A DNA stretch of 64,000 bases from Phialocephala subalpina (lineage: Eukaryota; Ascomycota; Leotiomycetes; Helotiales; Mollisiaceae): NCBI GenBank assembly GCA_900073065.1, contig FJOG01000013.1:399227-463226 (forward strand). The letters run 5' to 3'. The notes under the pieces were generated by a model. It was not told the DNA's origin. It saw nothing but the letters and a program-made list of their open reading frames with translations, and made no database searches. A program made the translations under genes and the position numbers. Shown piece by piece: positions 1 to 10,786 of this stretch (its first letter is position 1; every line of letters begins with the position of its first letter).

Positions 1-58
1 CAAAGTTTCAAAGGGAGGACACAGAACCTTCAACTTTAACAAAGGAGACAAAAAGAGC

Positions 59-64
59 AAAAAA
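59..64 (-). terminator. Pol III T6 terminator of the tRNA gene
   Basis: Six consecutive T residues on the minus strand, eight bases past the discriminator base, as expected for RNA polymerase III termination. Confidence 0.7.
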
Positions 65-95
65 GAAGTCATGCGTTCGCCGGGAATCGAACCCG

Positions 96-145
96 CTAGG
101 AATTGTTAGCTGAAACGATTTAATCGAGAAGTAGGTGAAACTTAC
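96..145 (-). other. Intron C of tRNA-Gly, spliceosomal-like, in the T-stem (49/50)
   Basis: Fifty nucleotides with textbook fungal mRNA-intron signals: donor GTAAGT, branch GCTAAC 12 nt before the acceptor, acceptor TAG. It splits the 5' T-stem after base C49. Excision joins CC to GGG and makes a perfect five-pair T-stem. The B-box lies wholly in the last exon, so Pol III recognition need not be affected. Confidence 0.75.
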
Positions 146-182
146 GGGCCCATCGAAGCTGAAGATATAATTCTTATGGCAA

Positions 183-232
183 CTGCTTGGAAGTCAGAAT
201 GTGTTGTGGTGGTATGAGAAGGTTAGACAAAC
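183..232 (-). other. Intron A of tRNA-Gly, spliceosomal-like, at position 31/32
   Basis: Fifty nucleotides, starting GTTTGT and ending CAAGCAG, with a CTGAC branch-like motif about 15 nt before the 3' AG. It separates the 5' anticodon stem (base 31) from the anticodon loop (base 32), which is not the site cut by the tRNA splicing endonuclease. Removing it together with the two other introns is needed to restore the cloverleaf. Confidence 0.7.
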
Positions 233-262
233 CGATGGATTTTACCACTAAACCACAAACGC

Positions 263-1393
263 TTCTGATTGGATGAGAGATTATTTTGTTATTTAAATAC
301 ATATGAGAAGTCGTGGGCCGAAAATTTCTCCAGTTGCCCTTGGTGGGGCTGGGTGTGGTCCACATATGGTACTGTAATGGCGGTCAGCATCCAGTTCCGA
401 GAGACTTATTTCACACGTTGTTAAAAGACTCGAAGATGAAGATAAACTATTAAGAGCACGGTGTCAGGGGAATACATCCGCGGGCAATAAGAGAGATTTG
501 AGAGAATACGATGCAAAGCTGACTTACTCATTAACTCGCCATGCATGCTAAGGACAGAAAAGAAATTACCACCAGCCAAAAGCTTGTAGCTTTTCTCACT
601 ATTTCCGATCATTTCTTCTTAGATCATCATCTGTTTGGCTCTTCTCCAGCGAAAATGCTGTATTAGCTCTTCAAAAGTTACTCGATGAAAGACACCGCAA
701 TGTCACGTGAGTCCTACTTGCTTCTTGAAGTTGCTTTTCTTCTACGATAACGCCGAGAAGTGTAAGTAATTACAAGTTCACAAGTCCAGTCCGTACAAGT
801 AAGGTACCATCATACTATGAGGTGATGTTGCGGCACGGCCGAAGCCATGAACGGGTCGGAAGCATTTGGAAACATTCTCCGCATCAAGTCTAGCTCCGCC
901 TTGTCAGGGGTAAGATCTAAACGAGGGGTTTTGTGCAACATCAGCCTCAGCCATCTTTCTTCATCTTGTGGAATCGAAATCGCCAACCACAGCTCCGAGA
1001 TACACGTCCGCTGGTGCTTACACATCATCCATTCTTTAGGGCGAATGGCCAATCAATGGCCCCGAGGCCCCCTTTGTACGGGATGTTTGGAATCAGAATT
1101 GCCTTTCTGCTGGTGCTGCTCATGTAGGGAGACGGGAACAGTGGCACAATTGCTCAAATGCGTTCTTTTACGAGAGATCTGACATTATCCCTTCAATCCG
1201 CCTCCCCACATTCTGTTGTTCAGCCTGTTTATTGACATTGCGCTCTCAATTCCAATTTCTGGCATCATGGCGGCTGGGATGAGTCGCTCGGAGACCGAGA
1301 CCTCATTTCCAGATGTATAAAGTTCTTGGGGCCTTCCATTTGATAGCCTACCCAAAGATCAGATCATCATCCTTCAGTAACCACCTGATCAAG
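263..1393. other. Gene-poor interval upstream of the beta-propeller gene
   Basis: Only short overlapping open frames occur here on both strands, none with recognisable protein features. The last 150 bases are presumably promoter and 5' UTR of the next gene. Confidence 0.5.
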
Positions 1394-2676
1394 ATGCACT
1401 TCCCTACCTACCTCCTTGTTTCACAGCTCGTCTCCGCGCTGGTAATCAATCAAAGAGATAGCCGAAATCGTGCGGCTTACTTCCTCGACGACAACCCAAA
1501 TGGCTCGAGTATTGTCTCTCTGAAAATCAATCCCTTGGATGGCACTCTCTCGGACCCCATTCGAACGTATACTGGAGGAGAGGGACTTCAAGGTCTGTTC
1601 ATGTCGGCTACACCAGGTGTACCCGCGACACCTGGAGCAACAGATCCCTTGTTCTCCCAAGATGCCGTGCTCGTCTCTCAAGATGTGAGTATCGCAGAAG
1701 ATACTGTTTAAACTTTGTCTAATCAAAGACAGTATCTATTCACAGTCAACACCGGCAGTAACACAGTCTCCATGTTCTTCATCGACAAGAACGCGCCATG
1801 GAGCCCGCGACTGATCAACACCGCTTCCTCCGTTGGCGAATTTCCAATGTCCATCGCATACTCTCCAAAACTGAAGACTAGTACCTCACCTCCCCCGTCG
1901 TATCTTCACCTGCGCTAACCCATCAAGCGTGCGTCCTCAACGGTGGCGCCAAAGCAGGAGTCGCATGTTTCTCGACTGACCACGCGAAGGGTCTCACTCC
2001 TCTCGGTTCTTTCCTCCCAATAGCCCTTGGTCAAACAACGCCACCAGTCGGTCCCCCAGGGACAACATCAGATATTGTCTTCAACCCCTCCGAAACAGCG
2101 CTTTTTGTTACAATCAAGGGCGACCCTCCATCCCCAGGATTCATTTACGTCTACCCAGTCACTTCATCTGGCACAATATCGTCTGCACCCAAGATCTCCA
2201 ATCCTTCTGAACTCGTTGTCGATTTCAGCATCTCTTTCTTAGGATCCGATTCTCGAGCCGTTATCACCGACGCGAGCTATGGCGCTGCGATTGTCGATGT
2301 CGCAGATGACTGGAGCGTTACAGTCGAGAAGAAAATAGTTGTCGCAGGTCAAGGTGCTAGTTGTTGGGGTGCATACTCTCAACGGTTTAATACGATCTTC
2401 ATCATGGATGCCGGACATTCAAACATTACGCTCGTTGATCCCGAGAGTGGAGATATCAAGGGATTTGCAGTTCAGAACGCTGCTGGGATGGGTAGTCTCG
2501 ATACTGCGCAAGATCAGACGTATCTTTACACATTGAAGGGAAGCCCGTCAATTTCGGTCAGTGATTTGAGTGGGTTGACGCATGGTGCGGCTCCGAAGGA
2601 GATCCAGAGCTTGGATTTGAGTGCGCTTGGGGAGAGGGCGACGTGGACGGGGATGGCGATTTATCCTTCTTCTTAA
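1394..2676 (+). CDS. Secreted lactonase-like beta-propeller protein
   Basis: Three exons (1394-1684, 1733-1880, 1928-2676) give 395 aa. The chosen ATG opens a hydrophobic signal peptide (MHFPTYLLVSQLVSALV), and an upstream in-frame ATG at 1313 would bury it. The body carries repeated propeller-type strands such as YLFTVNTGSNTVSMF and TIFIMDAGHSNITLV, like the lactonase / 3-carboxymuconate-cyclase-like group (PF10282 type). Introns are 48 and 47 nt with CTAAT and GCTAAC branch sites. The enzymatic role is uncertain: many fungal members are secreted proteins without a proven substrate. It is a single gene with no functional link to its neighbours. Confidence 0.72.
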
Positions 2677-3637
2677 GAATCTTCACGCAGCATTTTCAAT
2701 CTCCCAGCCGTGCCGGAACTTTCTGAACACTTTTCTTCTAGAACAATGGCTATTGTTGCCGAAGATGCCCTGGTCGCTAGCCGGAGAAAGTCCAGACATG
2801 GCTAGGTGATTGAAAGTGGTGAGATCAAACGAGGTACGATAGCGTGAGCTGGAGGGGAGTTGAACGAGGCTGGGTTTATTTCTGACGAGTTGTTTTTGTT
2901 TCCATGATGCGCGCAGAGCCGTTTTTGATTGTCGATTTTCTCTCCAAATGAAGCTTTGAGCCTTGTGAATCCGCCTTTTTTTGCCCTGTTCGTTTTATGC
3001 GGGGGGTGTAAGTTGTTTTCCCGGCTGTTTAAATGAACATTTCAACATTACTGGCTATGCACACAGTTGTGTCACCTCATCGTCTAGTATTATCGTGAAA
3101 TTTTGTCTCGGTGTATGTCTAGCGATCCAAGAATGCTGCTCGCAGATTTTCAAGATGGTGTGTTTGAAGCTCATCTAAAAGTAGAACTGCAGCAACAGCC
3201 TTTAGCGTTCACAATCTCCCAGCCTTCACTAGACTTTCCCCTTCTCGTCCAATGTTAGCTGTGAGCAAAGAAAGCCTTGGAAGTCTAGGCAAGGCTGTGA
3301 GATTGAATGCGCTAGCAGCGTTACTTGACCATATTTGCTTCTTCAACGTTGTCTCCTAAGGCATCAACGCCTTCCTAAAGCCCAGCCGAGCGTATCACAA
3401 CAAACCACGACCCGACATGTCACTCTTTCGGGGATTCTTCCAATGAGCGGTTGTTCATAACCGCGAAATAGGACTGACCAACCAGGATGTAATTGAGCTT
3501 GCTTGCCGAGGCTCAACAAGCTCTCTTCAACATCAAATTTTCATCGTGGCTCTTGCCCCTTTCCTCCTTCGACTGTCTCCCGGGTCGATAATACCCTCGA
3601 ATCAAAGTTTTCTTTTTTTTCTTTTTTTCCTTAAGAT
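2677..3637. other. Intergenic, no gene recognised
   Basis: Contains the 3' end of the propeller gene transcript and the promoter of the NLR gene. A pyrimidine-rich tract (3600-3635) precedes the NLR start codon. Small open frames show no family features. Confidence 0.5.
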
Positions 3638-6600
3638 ATGTTTCGCATTCGCAAATTTTTCGGTGGGTCGAAGAAGGATAAGGCTGGGGAAGCCCTTTCA
3701 CCCCCAATGCCTGAACTGTACTCCACAGGGGGAGACTACGGTATAAGGGTCATAGCTGAGCCGCCAGATGCTGCTCTGGAGTACGTTGAACCCCTCTTTT
3801 CTGATATCCCAACCTGTCAAGGACAATTGAGGAGTCTATGCCAGGCTGAGATACTGCGTGCAGTAAAGTCTGGGCGCTACCCATTCCAATGTCATGAAAA
3901 CCGCTGACAAGACCTTTCCAACAGTATCGTCTTTGTCCACGGTCTCACAGGCCACCGCGAAAATACATGGACACATGCAAACAGAATCTTCTGGCCAAAA
4001 CTACTGGCGGACGATATCCAGAGCACATTACCCACCCGAATTATGACTTGGGGCTATGACGCCAATCCTGCGAGATGGGGCATGGTCAGCGACAACAATG
4101 TCCGAAGCCACGGAAAGAACTTGGCGTACGATATGTCAGATCGACGACGAGGCTGTAGGGATCGACCTATTGTATTCATCGCCCACAGCCTTGGGGGTCT
4201 AGTCTGCGAACAAGCTATTTTGATTTGCAAAGATGGCGACCTTAATCTCAACAAAGTTTGCCAGTCTACACGAGGCATCTTATTTATGGGTACGCCTCAT
4301 GCTGGCGCAGACCTAGCCAAATTTGCAGTTCTCTTTGCCAAATATCTGAATCTCATCTGGAAGACGAATTCGAAGTTGTTGGACTTCCTCAAACCAGACT
4401 CTGACGCCTTAGAGGATGTTCAGCAACGATTCCAGCCATTTTCCTTGAAATCAGAAGCCAACATCAACATATATTGCTTCTATGAGGAAAGGGAGGTTCG
4501 TGGCGTTGGGTATATTGTGCCGCAGCACTCAGCAGCACTCGCACACTACCCAAATCAGAGTATTGCAGCAAATCATATAGAAATGACAAAGTTCAGCGGC
4601 AAGAACGATGGAGGATACCAGAGAGTACTGGGCAGGGTGCAAGATATTTTAGAGCTGATGGGAGCTGCTCATACTAGTATGTAAACTCTTTACTACCCTC
4701 GCGGTGTTCGAAAAAAGGGACACACGAATGTACTAGAAATCCAGGGACATTTATCAGGAATTGGATTTATGATCTTGAACAATAGAGGGCTTAGGTGGAA
4801 CGAGTCCCTGACCTTCTATCGATGCTCTAGGAAATCTCTTCTAAATTCTCTTACAATGTACCTACAGCCCCGGGACATTGTCTTATTCTCGCTTATGTCT
4901 CACATCAGGAGCGTCCTAGATACATGCATTCAAACTATTCAAAACATCTTCTGACGTGGCTCCAGCTCTTGAAGACCCAAGAAATCACCCAGACTACGAC
5001 AAGAGAACCAGATGCCACCAGCTCTTCCGGACCTCTAAGTATGAGGAGCACAAAAACAGAAATCCAGATCCCGTCATAGGCACATGTGTATGGTTTCTGG
5101 AGCATCCGAACTATGTCAACTGGCGCGACAGCCAATGTTCAGGTCTCCTCTGGGTCTCGGCAGATCCAGGCTGCGGCAAATCTGTACTTTCCAAATTCCT
5201 GGTAGACAAAGAACTGCAGGCCACAGATTCAAGAACCACATGCTACTGTTTTTTCAAGGACGACAACGAGGATCAAAAGACCATCACCAAAGCTTTGTGT
5301 ACCCTACTCCATCAGATATTCGAGCAAAAACCCGAGTTGCTCAAATATGCTGTCGAGTTCCGTGGCAAGAATGGAGATAAGATTACGGAAAATCTCGATT
5401 TGTTATGGAGTCTCCTTCTTGCTGCTTCTGTTGACCCTCAAGCTGGAGAGATTATCTGCATCTTAGATGCTCTTGACGAATGCAGAGAAAGTGAGCTGGA
5501 GAGATTTCTTCCAATGCTGTGTCACTTCTACCAAGACGTTCGTTCCCCGGCAAAGAGGAATCTGAAAGTCCTCTTGACTAGCCGCCCTTACTACAGAATA
5601 GAGCATTATTTCACTAGGTTAAGTCACAAGATACCTACCATTCGGCTAGCAGGAGAAGAAGAGACTGAGAAGATCAGCCATGAGATCGATCTTGTCATCG
5701 AGAACAATCTTACCAACCTTGAGGCGGAAATGCATCTCAGTCCAGCAACGACAACTTCTCTGCGAGGAGAATTCACCAAAGTTAAACACCGGACCTATTT
5801 GTGGCTGACTCTTATTATGGATATGATTCGTGGAGATTTACAAGCCGTTACAAAGAGCGGGCGCCAGAAGATCTTTGGCGCGCTCCCTGCCTCAGTTGAC
5901 GACGCTTATACGGCTATTCTCAATCGCAGTACGGACAAGGCACAAGCAAAGAAGCTTTTGCAGATTGTTTGTGCAGCTTACGAACCCCTTTCTATAACAA
6001 AAGTATACATCGCATTATCCATTCAACCGGGCCACAAATTGTATGACGACCTCGACTTACAATCGGTGGACTACTCAAAGAAAATGATCAGAAATCTCTG
6101 TGGGCTGTTCGTGAGCATCATCGATAGAAAAGTCTACCTGCTCCACCAGACCGCGAAAGAGTTCTTAATGAATGAAACTGCTCCTCTGCAATGGAACTTC
6201 GACTCTCCCTTCGGAGGAAATTGGAAACATTCGATCTCTGTCCAAAACTCAAATTTTGTTCTTGCCCATAGCTGCATGTGGTATTTACTGCTAGGCGAGC
6301 CTGACACAACAGAATCTCTCTATGACGACGAAATCGACCAACTTGTCACTAAGTACGATTTTCTAGAATACTCGGCAAACAATTGGGCTGATCATTTCCG
6401 AGACGCTTCCGTTCCCGAGGAGCATTCGTCTATAGACTTCATTTTGGACTTTTTTCAAAATCCTCATGGTCAATACAGGGGCTGGTTGAGTTTCTATGGA
6501 AGAGGCCGTTTTATTTCCCAAGGTAGCCTCCATCTTGCTGCATATTGTGGCCTCCAGGGAGTTATCTCCCGGCTTCTTGCCACTGCCGGTGTCAGCGTGA

Positions 6601-7151
6601 ACCGGAAAATTGATGGAGACACTCCTCTTTGTTTCGCGGCCGGCCATGGACACAGAGATATCGTGCACCAATTGATTGCTGCTCCTGGTATTGATGTGAA
6701 TCTAGCAAACAGTGATGGCCGGACGCCGCTTCATCAGGCTGCTGCTAGTGGACATCATGCTATTGTGAGCCAATTACTCGCCGTTCCTAGTATCGATGTA
6801 AATCTAGCAGACAATAGGGGCCGGACGCCGCTTCGGGAGGCTGCTAGTATTGGAAATCATGCTATTGTGAGCCAATTACTCACCGTTCCTAGTATCGATG
6901 TCAACAAAGCGGATAACAGGGGGTTCACACCGCTCTCACTGGCTGTTATGGAGGAAAATGAGAAAATTGTCCGCCAGTTGCTCGCCTTTCCAGGAATCGA
7001 TGTCAATCGGCAAAATGAAAAGGGTCTGACACCGCTCTCGATCGCTACCAAACGTGCATACGAAACTATTGTGGAGTTATTACTCTCCTTTCCTGGTATC
7101 GACGTAAATACAGTAGACTACCGCGGGGATGAATGGGACTGGGATGAATGA
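3638..7151 (+). CDS. Fungal NLR-like STAND protein: lipase/esterase - NACHT - ankyrin repeats
   Basis: Exon 1 is 3638-3780. After a 144-nt intron (3781-3924), exon 2 encodes a SesB/DUF676-like alpha/beta hydrolase with IVFVHGLTG and the nucleophile elbow FIAHSLGGLV. A donor at 4677 (GTATGT) leads to a linker intron whose acceptor is unclear; 4965 restores frame, but a mini-exon after 4736 is also possible. The NACHT domain follows with Walker A ADPGCGKS (about 5164-5187), Walker B IICILDALDEC, and the typical LPASVDDAY stretch. The C terminus has about five ankyrin repeats in 33-34-residue units, two of them nearly identical. Such proteins act in heterokaryon incompatibility or non-self recognition: repeats sense, NACHT oligomerises, the N-terminal hydrolase executes. 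The reading frame stays open beyond the TGA stop (see findings). Confidence 0.85.
6660..7110 (+). repeat. Ankyrin-coding tandem repeats with 102-bp period
   Basis: The string catgctattgtgagccaatt recurs exactly 102 bp apart (6757 and 6859), and flanking codons are almost identical through two units. Outer units are more divergent. One unit equals one 34-residue ankyrin repeat (DGRTPL / NRGRTPL ... IDVN). High internal identity points to recent duplication or gene conversion inside the sensor domain. Confidence 0.8.
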
Positions 7152-7578
7152 GACAGCGACACAGAATCAGCGGCATCTTCCTCCACCTCAGAGGACACAG
7201 AGCAGGACTTGAGCAGGCCGGGCTTTCCTTTATCCCCATTCTTGACTGAGCGAATTACCATCCAGCACTGTACATTAAAAGACATCGCAAAGCCCAAAAC
7301 CAAAACCAAACCAAAACAGAAAACGCGGAGACAGTAACTCAATAACAGCATTGATCACACTCACATCAACACGGGATAAAAGAGCAAGGTAATTACACCA
7401 TTCTTTGCACCGCACCACCGGGTATATTAACGCTTCTTAAGCAGACACTTTCGCATTCGCAACTTAGCAAATTCTCACCACTTCCACCCTCTTTCCTTCC
7501 CACACCTCACCTCTCATCCCACGTCTCACTTCTTTCCCCCTCCCTCCACCCATCTATACCCAAATCACCTTTCAAGAC

Positions 7579-8485
7579 CTAAGCATAAGCAGGCTGACCA
7601 CCATACCCCTGCCCTTGTCCACCGGCAGCTTGCATCGGCTGCGCCACTTGAGGCACATGCTCAGGCTGCGTATAAGCCTGTGTGTCCATCTCCGGCTTCT
7701 GAGACTCAAGCGCAGTAGTTGCGAAAGAAGGCGCACCGTATCCTGATTCGACGGCGGCGGGTGTGGGAGAAGAAGTGGAGTTGGGCATGCAGTGGCCGCC
7801 GGCTTTGCGGTGACGGTGTAGGTAGACGGATGTAAAGGCTAGTGTGGCGATGAATAGGAGGCTGTGGTGGGGGTTGTTAGCTTTGTGGTATTGAAATAGG
7901 GGCCGAGGTGGGCTCGCGAGACATGAGGCTGGGGAGTGAGGTGACTTGATGGGAGAAGAGATAGAAGGAAGAGAGGACATACAATTCAAGTCCACCAAGT
8001 CCACTAGCAGCCGCCATGCTATTCCTGTAGGTGTAGACATCCGTCGTCGCTCTCTTCGTCAAGTCCATATCTCTCTTCTTGAGACAGTATCCATAATAAG
8101 TATAGGAGCAAGTATCAGTGACAATCTGGTACGCTGCTACCTCGCTAGCCAAGTAGGCAAAGGAGACAAGCCAGAAGACGATGGCGAAGATGTCGAGTCC
8201 GAGAATAGCCCAATAGTTGTAGATGATTGGAGCGCATGTCTCGGCGACGATGATGTAGACTGTGATCACTATTGTTGCGATGGCCTGGAAGTGTTAGCGA
8301 AGCCCACGAGGGCAGTAGGGCAGACGACTTACAGTGAACATGGTCAAGTTGATGCCATCGAAAGAAAGGAACGTGATGCCGTAGGCTGCGAGTCCCATCA
8401 CAGCGACAGCTGTAACAAGCTGCACAATTCTCAGCGCAAACACAGCCTTTGGCAGAACCAAAACATGCTCCTTAGATCCAGCCAT
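7579..8485 (-). CDS. MARVEL-type four-helix membrane protein
   Basis: Three exons (8485-8333, 8284-7983, 7861-7579) give 245 aa. Introns have GTAAGT and GTATGT donors. Four hydrophobic segments are seen: ALRIVQLVTAVAVMGLAAYG, a segment starting AIATIVITVYIIVAE, IFAIVFWLVSFAYLAS, and LLFIATLAFTSVYL after the last intron. Between helices 3 and 4 lies a loop with CSYTYYGYC, and the C-terminal tail is Gln/Gly/Pro-rich and cytosolic-looking. This arrangement matches the fungal MARVEL-domain family, membrane-apposition proteins of unknown precise role. ATG at 8485 is preferred because the longer frame upstream lacks a helix. Confidence 0.75.
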
Positions 8486-10404
8486 GATATCAAAAATGTG
8501 AGATGATCGTTGAAAATGACCTTTTAGCTTCGATGTAGAAACGGCGCACACTTGTACTTGAACAGGAGGAACGCCAGAGCGGTACCCAATACTTATACAC
8601 CCACAGCCGCTCAATAAACATCCACAATTAGAACGCCTTTTGCTTCAGCCTCATGACCAGGTGATACACTTCTTTTCCGCTAGGCCAGGCCCAAAGCTCC
8701 AAAACAGCAAGAACATCCATTGGAACCCCTGTATCCAACCCTATTTCCCAATGCAGTCAAGGCATCAATAATAGTGTCTGGGCATCAGGCACTCTGTCGG
8801 AGACAAACTCGACTTTGTTTGGTTCCACGAAGCACTTTCCCCGTAAAAATGATCTGAGAAGTGGGGATGAGGCTTGATATTCTGCCCAAGGCTTTCAAAT
8901 TAAGGATGGCTTTGATGTGCCTTGCCGCTCTCACTCGAGATCTGATTCGAAGACTTTCAAGCCACGATAGCTCAGGGTCTCATTTATTGTCTTTACCGAG
9001 AATTAAAATGTGGTAGTAAAAGTCATGAGAGGAAATGATAGGTGATGGTTTGACAAAAGGGGAAGAGTCGATGTTGAGAACAGCGGTTCGTGCATATGAG
9101 CTGAACTCGCTTGATCCTTTTGAGCGGGTGGAAGCGAGTTTTGCAGGGAAAGACGGGACTTTCTGACCTATGATGGACAGAGTGAGAACCTTCTTTGAAA
9201 TGAGAATCTATTTTTGAGAGGTGAGGCTCAAAGTGGAGATTCGTTGATGCGATATCGCGAATGAAAGTCATTCGGTATCGAAGTCGGTACTGGACTTTGT
9301 TGGTGTGCGTGGGTGAGAGGTTTTGTTCTGGTTTCTAGGCCTCGTTGAGTTTGGGTACGCACGCGCTTTTGAGTTGGATATAAAGGTCGGCATGGAAAGT
9401 CCGTGGATGAGACAATATGAGGAAAAGATGGTACAAGATATTGCGCCACGATCCGATGGATTGCATCAACCTTATCAAGGGATAAAGGCATCTGCTGAGA
9501 ACTTCAAATGGAGTCGACAAGATCTTCTCTTTTGTACGCTCTAAGTCGATATGATATCGTTTGTGCGATGTCTCTTATCTGCTCGTTTGGCTGACAAGTT
9601 GTCCGCCAGCGAGATTTGTGTCACCATTTCATCTGGCCATCTGGATGGCTGCTTGAGCTTTGCTTCTTTCGAGCGGGGGGATTGCTTCTTTCTTGAAACA
9701 GCGACATTTCGGCCTGGTGTTCTTACTTATGGCCTTGTATTCGAGGTCTCAATTCCAGCCTTGATTCTGAGGCACTGAGGCTTTCAAATTGTTCTGCAAG
9801 GATGAAAAGTATTCCAGGATCTCATTGGCTTTACGGAGGACGCCTCCTGAAACACATGCAGCCTTGGCTTTGTGCTCAAGTTTACGTCACTTGTACCTTC
9901 GTGTTTCCTCCAAGATAAGATTATGAGAAAGAGAAAGCTATTTGTCGAGACTTCTGTTACTTGAAATTCGTATCTGTCTCGTACACTAAGTCTTCTGGGT
10001 TTGCTGTGGCTCTAACATTGCGCTCTGGCTCGTCAAACATCTTCTGGAGCCAACTCATCATCCGTGAAGCGAGAACGAGAAGGCTGAGCTAGCCGTCTCA
10101 CGCCCTTGGTCGCAGCTTCCTGATTGGGCAATCATTGAGCCATTTTGCTGCATGCCCTGCGCATAATTGACGTCGTCCAGTAATCAGCTCGTGCATAAAA
10201 GCGGTGGTAGAGCACCAGTGCGATCGATAGGAGCTGAATCCGTGTCATCGTCTCATCCCAGATAAGCAAGTGCCCATCGTTGTGTCAAGTGAAGTTACAT
10301 CCCCACAGTTCCTCCGCTCTCAAAACCAAGAATTTCGGCCAAGATCCATCCTTCTTCCTGCAAACACTACCAAACTCACAATCAACAGACTCACGACCGT
10401 CCAA
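8486..10404. other. Long gene-poor interval
   Basis: About 1.9 kb without a convincing gene. Open frames of 60-90 codons overlap on both strands and share no motifs. The last 300 bases are the promoter of the small cysteine-rich gene, with a TATA-like cataaaag near 10193. Confidence 0.45.
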
Positions 10405-10458
10405 GTATGTGTCTGAGATCCTCGAATTACTGTTTGGATGAGGGGCTGACGTTCGCAG
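10405..10458 (+). other. Probable 5' UTR intron of the small cysteine-rich gene
   Basis: Starts GTATGT, has a GGCTGAC branch-like motif and ends CGCAG, 13 bases before the start codon. Supports the small downstream frame being a transcribed, spliced gene. Confidence 0.5.
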
Positions 10459-10471
10459 ACCAATCTTCACT

Positions 10472-10786
10472 ATGCCTTCCAACGAGCAACAATTCCAGGC
10501 CCCTGAGCCAATGACTGCCGATGCCACCAGCATCGAGAGTGCTCAACCCGTGAGTCTTCCACTACTTCTTCGTTCTTTGATACCTGTCTCGTCTTCAATT
10601 CACATGAATGCTCCTCTTCTGCACACCGCAATCAACGAGCATTTGCGGAGCCAATACTGACTACCCATCTCCCAACAGAAGGCCGCCCCCATCATGTCTA
10701 CCTCTGGTGACGCTGTCGGACTACGAGGAGGAGAGGAGGCCGGATGCGAATGCTGCGGTTGCGGATGTGCTGAGAGCTGCTGCTGA
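10472..10786 (+). CDS. Small protein with a C-terminal cysteine cluster
   Basis: Two exons (10472-10549 and 10679-10786) separated by a GTGAGT...CAACAG intron give 61 aa. The N terminus is polar and disordered-looking (MPSNEQQFQAPEPM). The last 14 residues are GCECCGCGCAESCC, eight cysteines in a metallothionein-like or CYSTM-like spacing. There is no signal peptide. It could chelate metals or be palmitoylated at the membrane; the sequence does not decide between these. Such a gene is easily missed by length-filtered annotation. A preceding UTR intron supports it. Confidence 0.6.

Larger units (their letters stand above)
73..262 (-). tRNA. tRNA-Gly (anticodon GCC) with three introns
   Basis: Read on the minus strand, four exons (262-233, 182-177, 156-146, 95-73) join into a 70-nt tRNA plus discriminator A72. 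Acceptor GCGTTTG pairs with CGAACGC (one G-U). Anticodon stem CATCG pairs with CGATG around loop TTGCCAT, and T-stem CCGGG pairs with CCCGG around TTCGATT. The result closely follows the standard eukaryotic (yeast-like) tRNA-Gly(GCC). Intron B (176-157, 20 nt) sits at the canonical 37/38 site. Introns A (232-183) and C (145-96) are each 50 nt, lie at 31/32 and 49/50, and have GT...AG ends. A-box and B-box sequences are intact and a T6 terminator follows. Seen directly: the structure and splice-like signals. Inferred: that A and C are removed by the spliceosome. If they are not removed, this is a disrupted tRNA gene. Confidence 0.82.

Noticed and set aside
73..262. Reading the tRNA locus as a single tRNA with one long 37/38 intron
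   Set aside because: One intron cannot restore the structure: the stem is interrupted before base 32 and again inside the T-stem, each time by a GT...AG segment.
7946..8506. 186-codon plus-strand frame
   Set aside because: It is antisense to the MARVEL gene, crosses its introns and has no family features.
9023..9544. Overlapping 73-87-codon frames on both strands
   Set aside because: No motif, no splice signals, and mutual overlap; likely chance frames in a promoter region.
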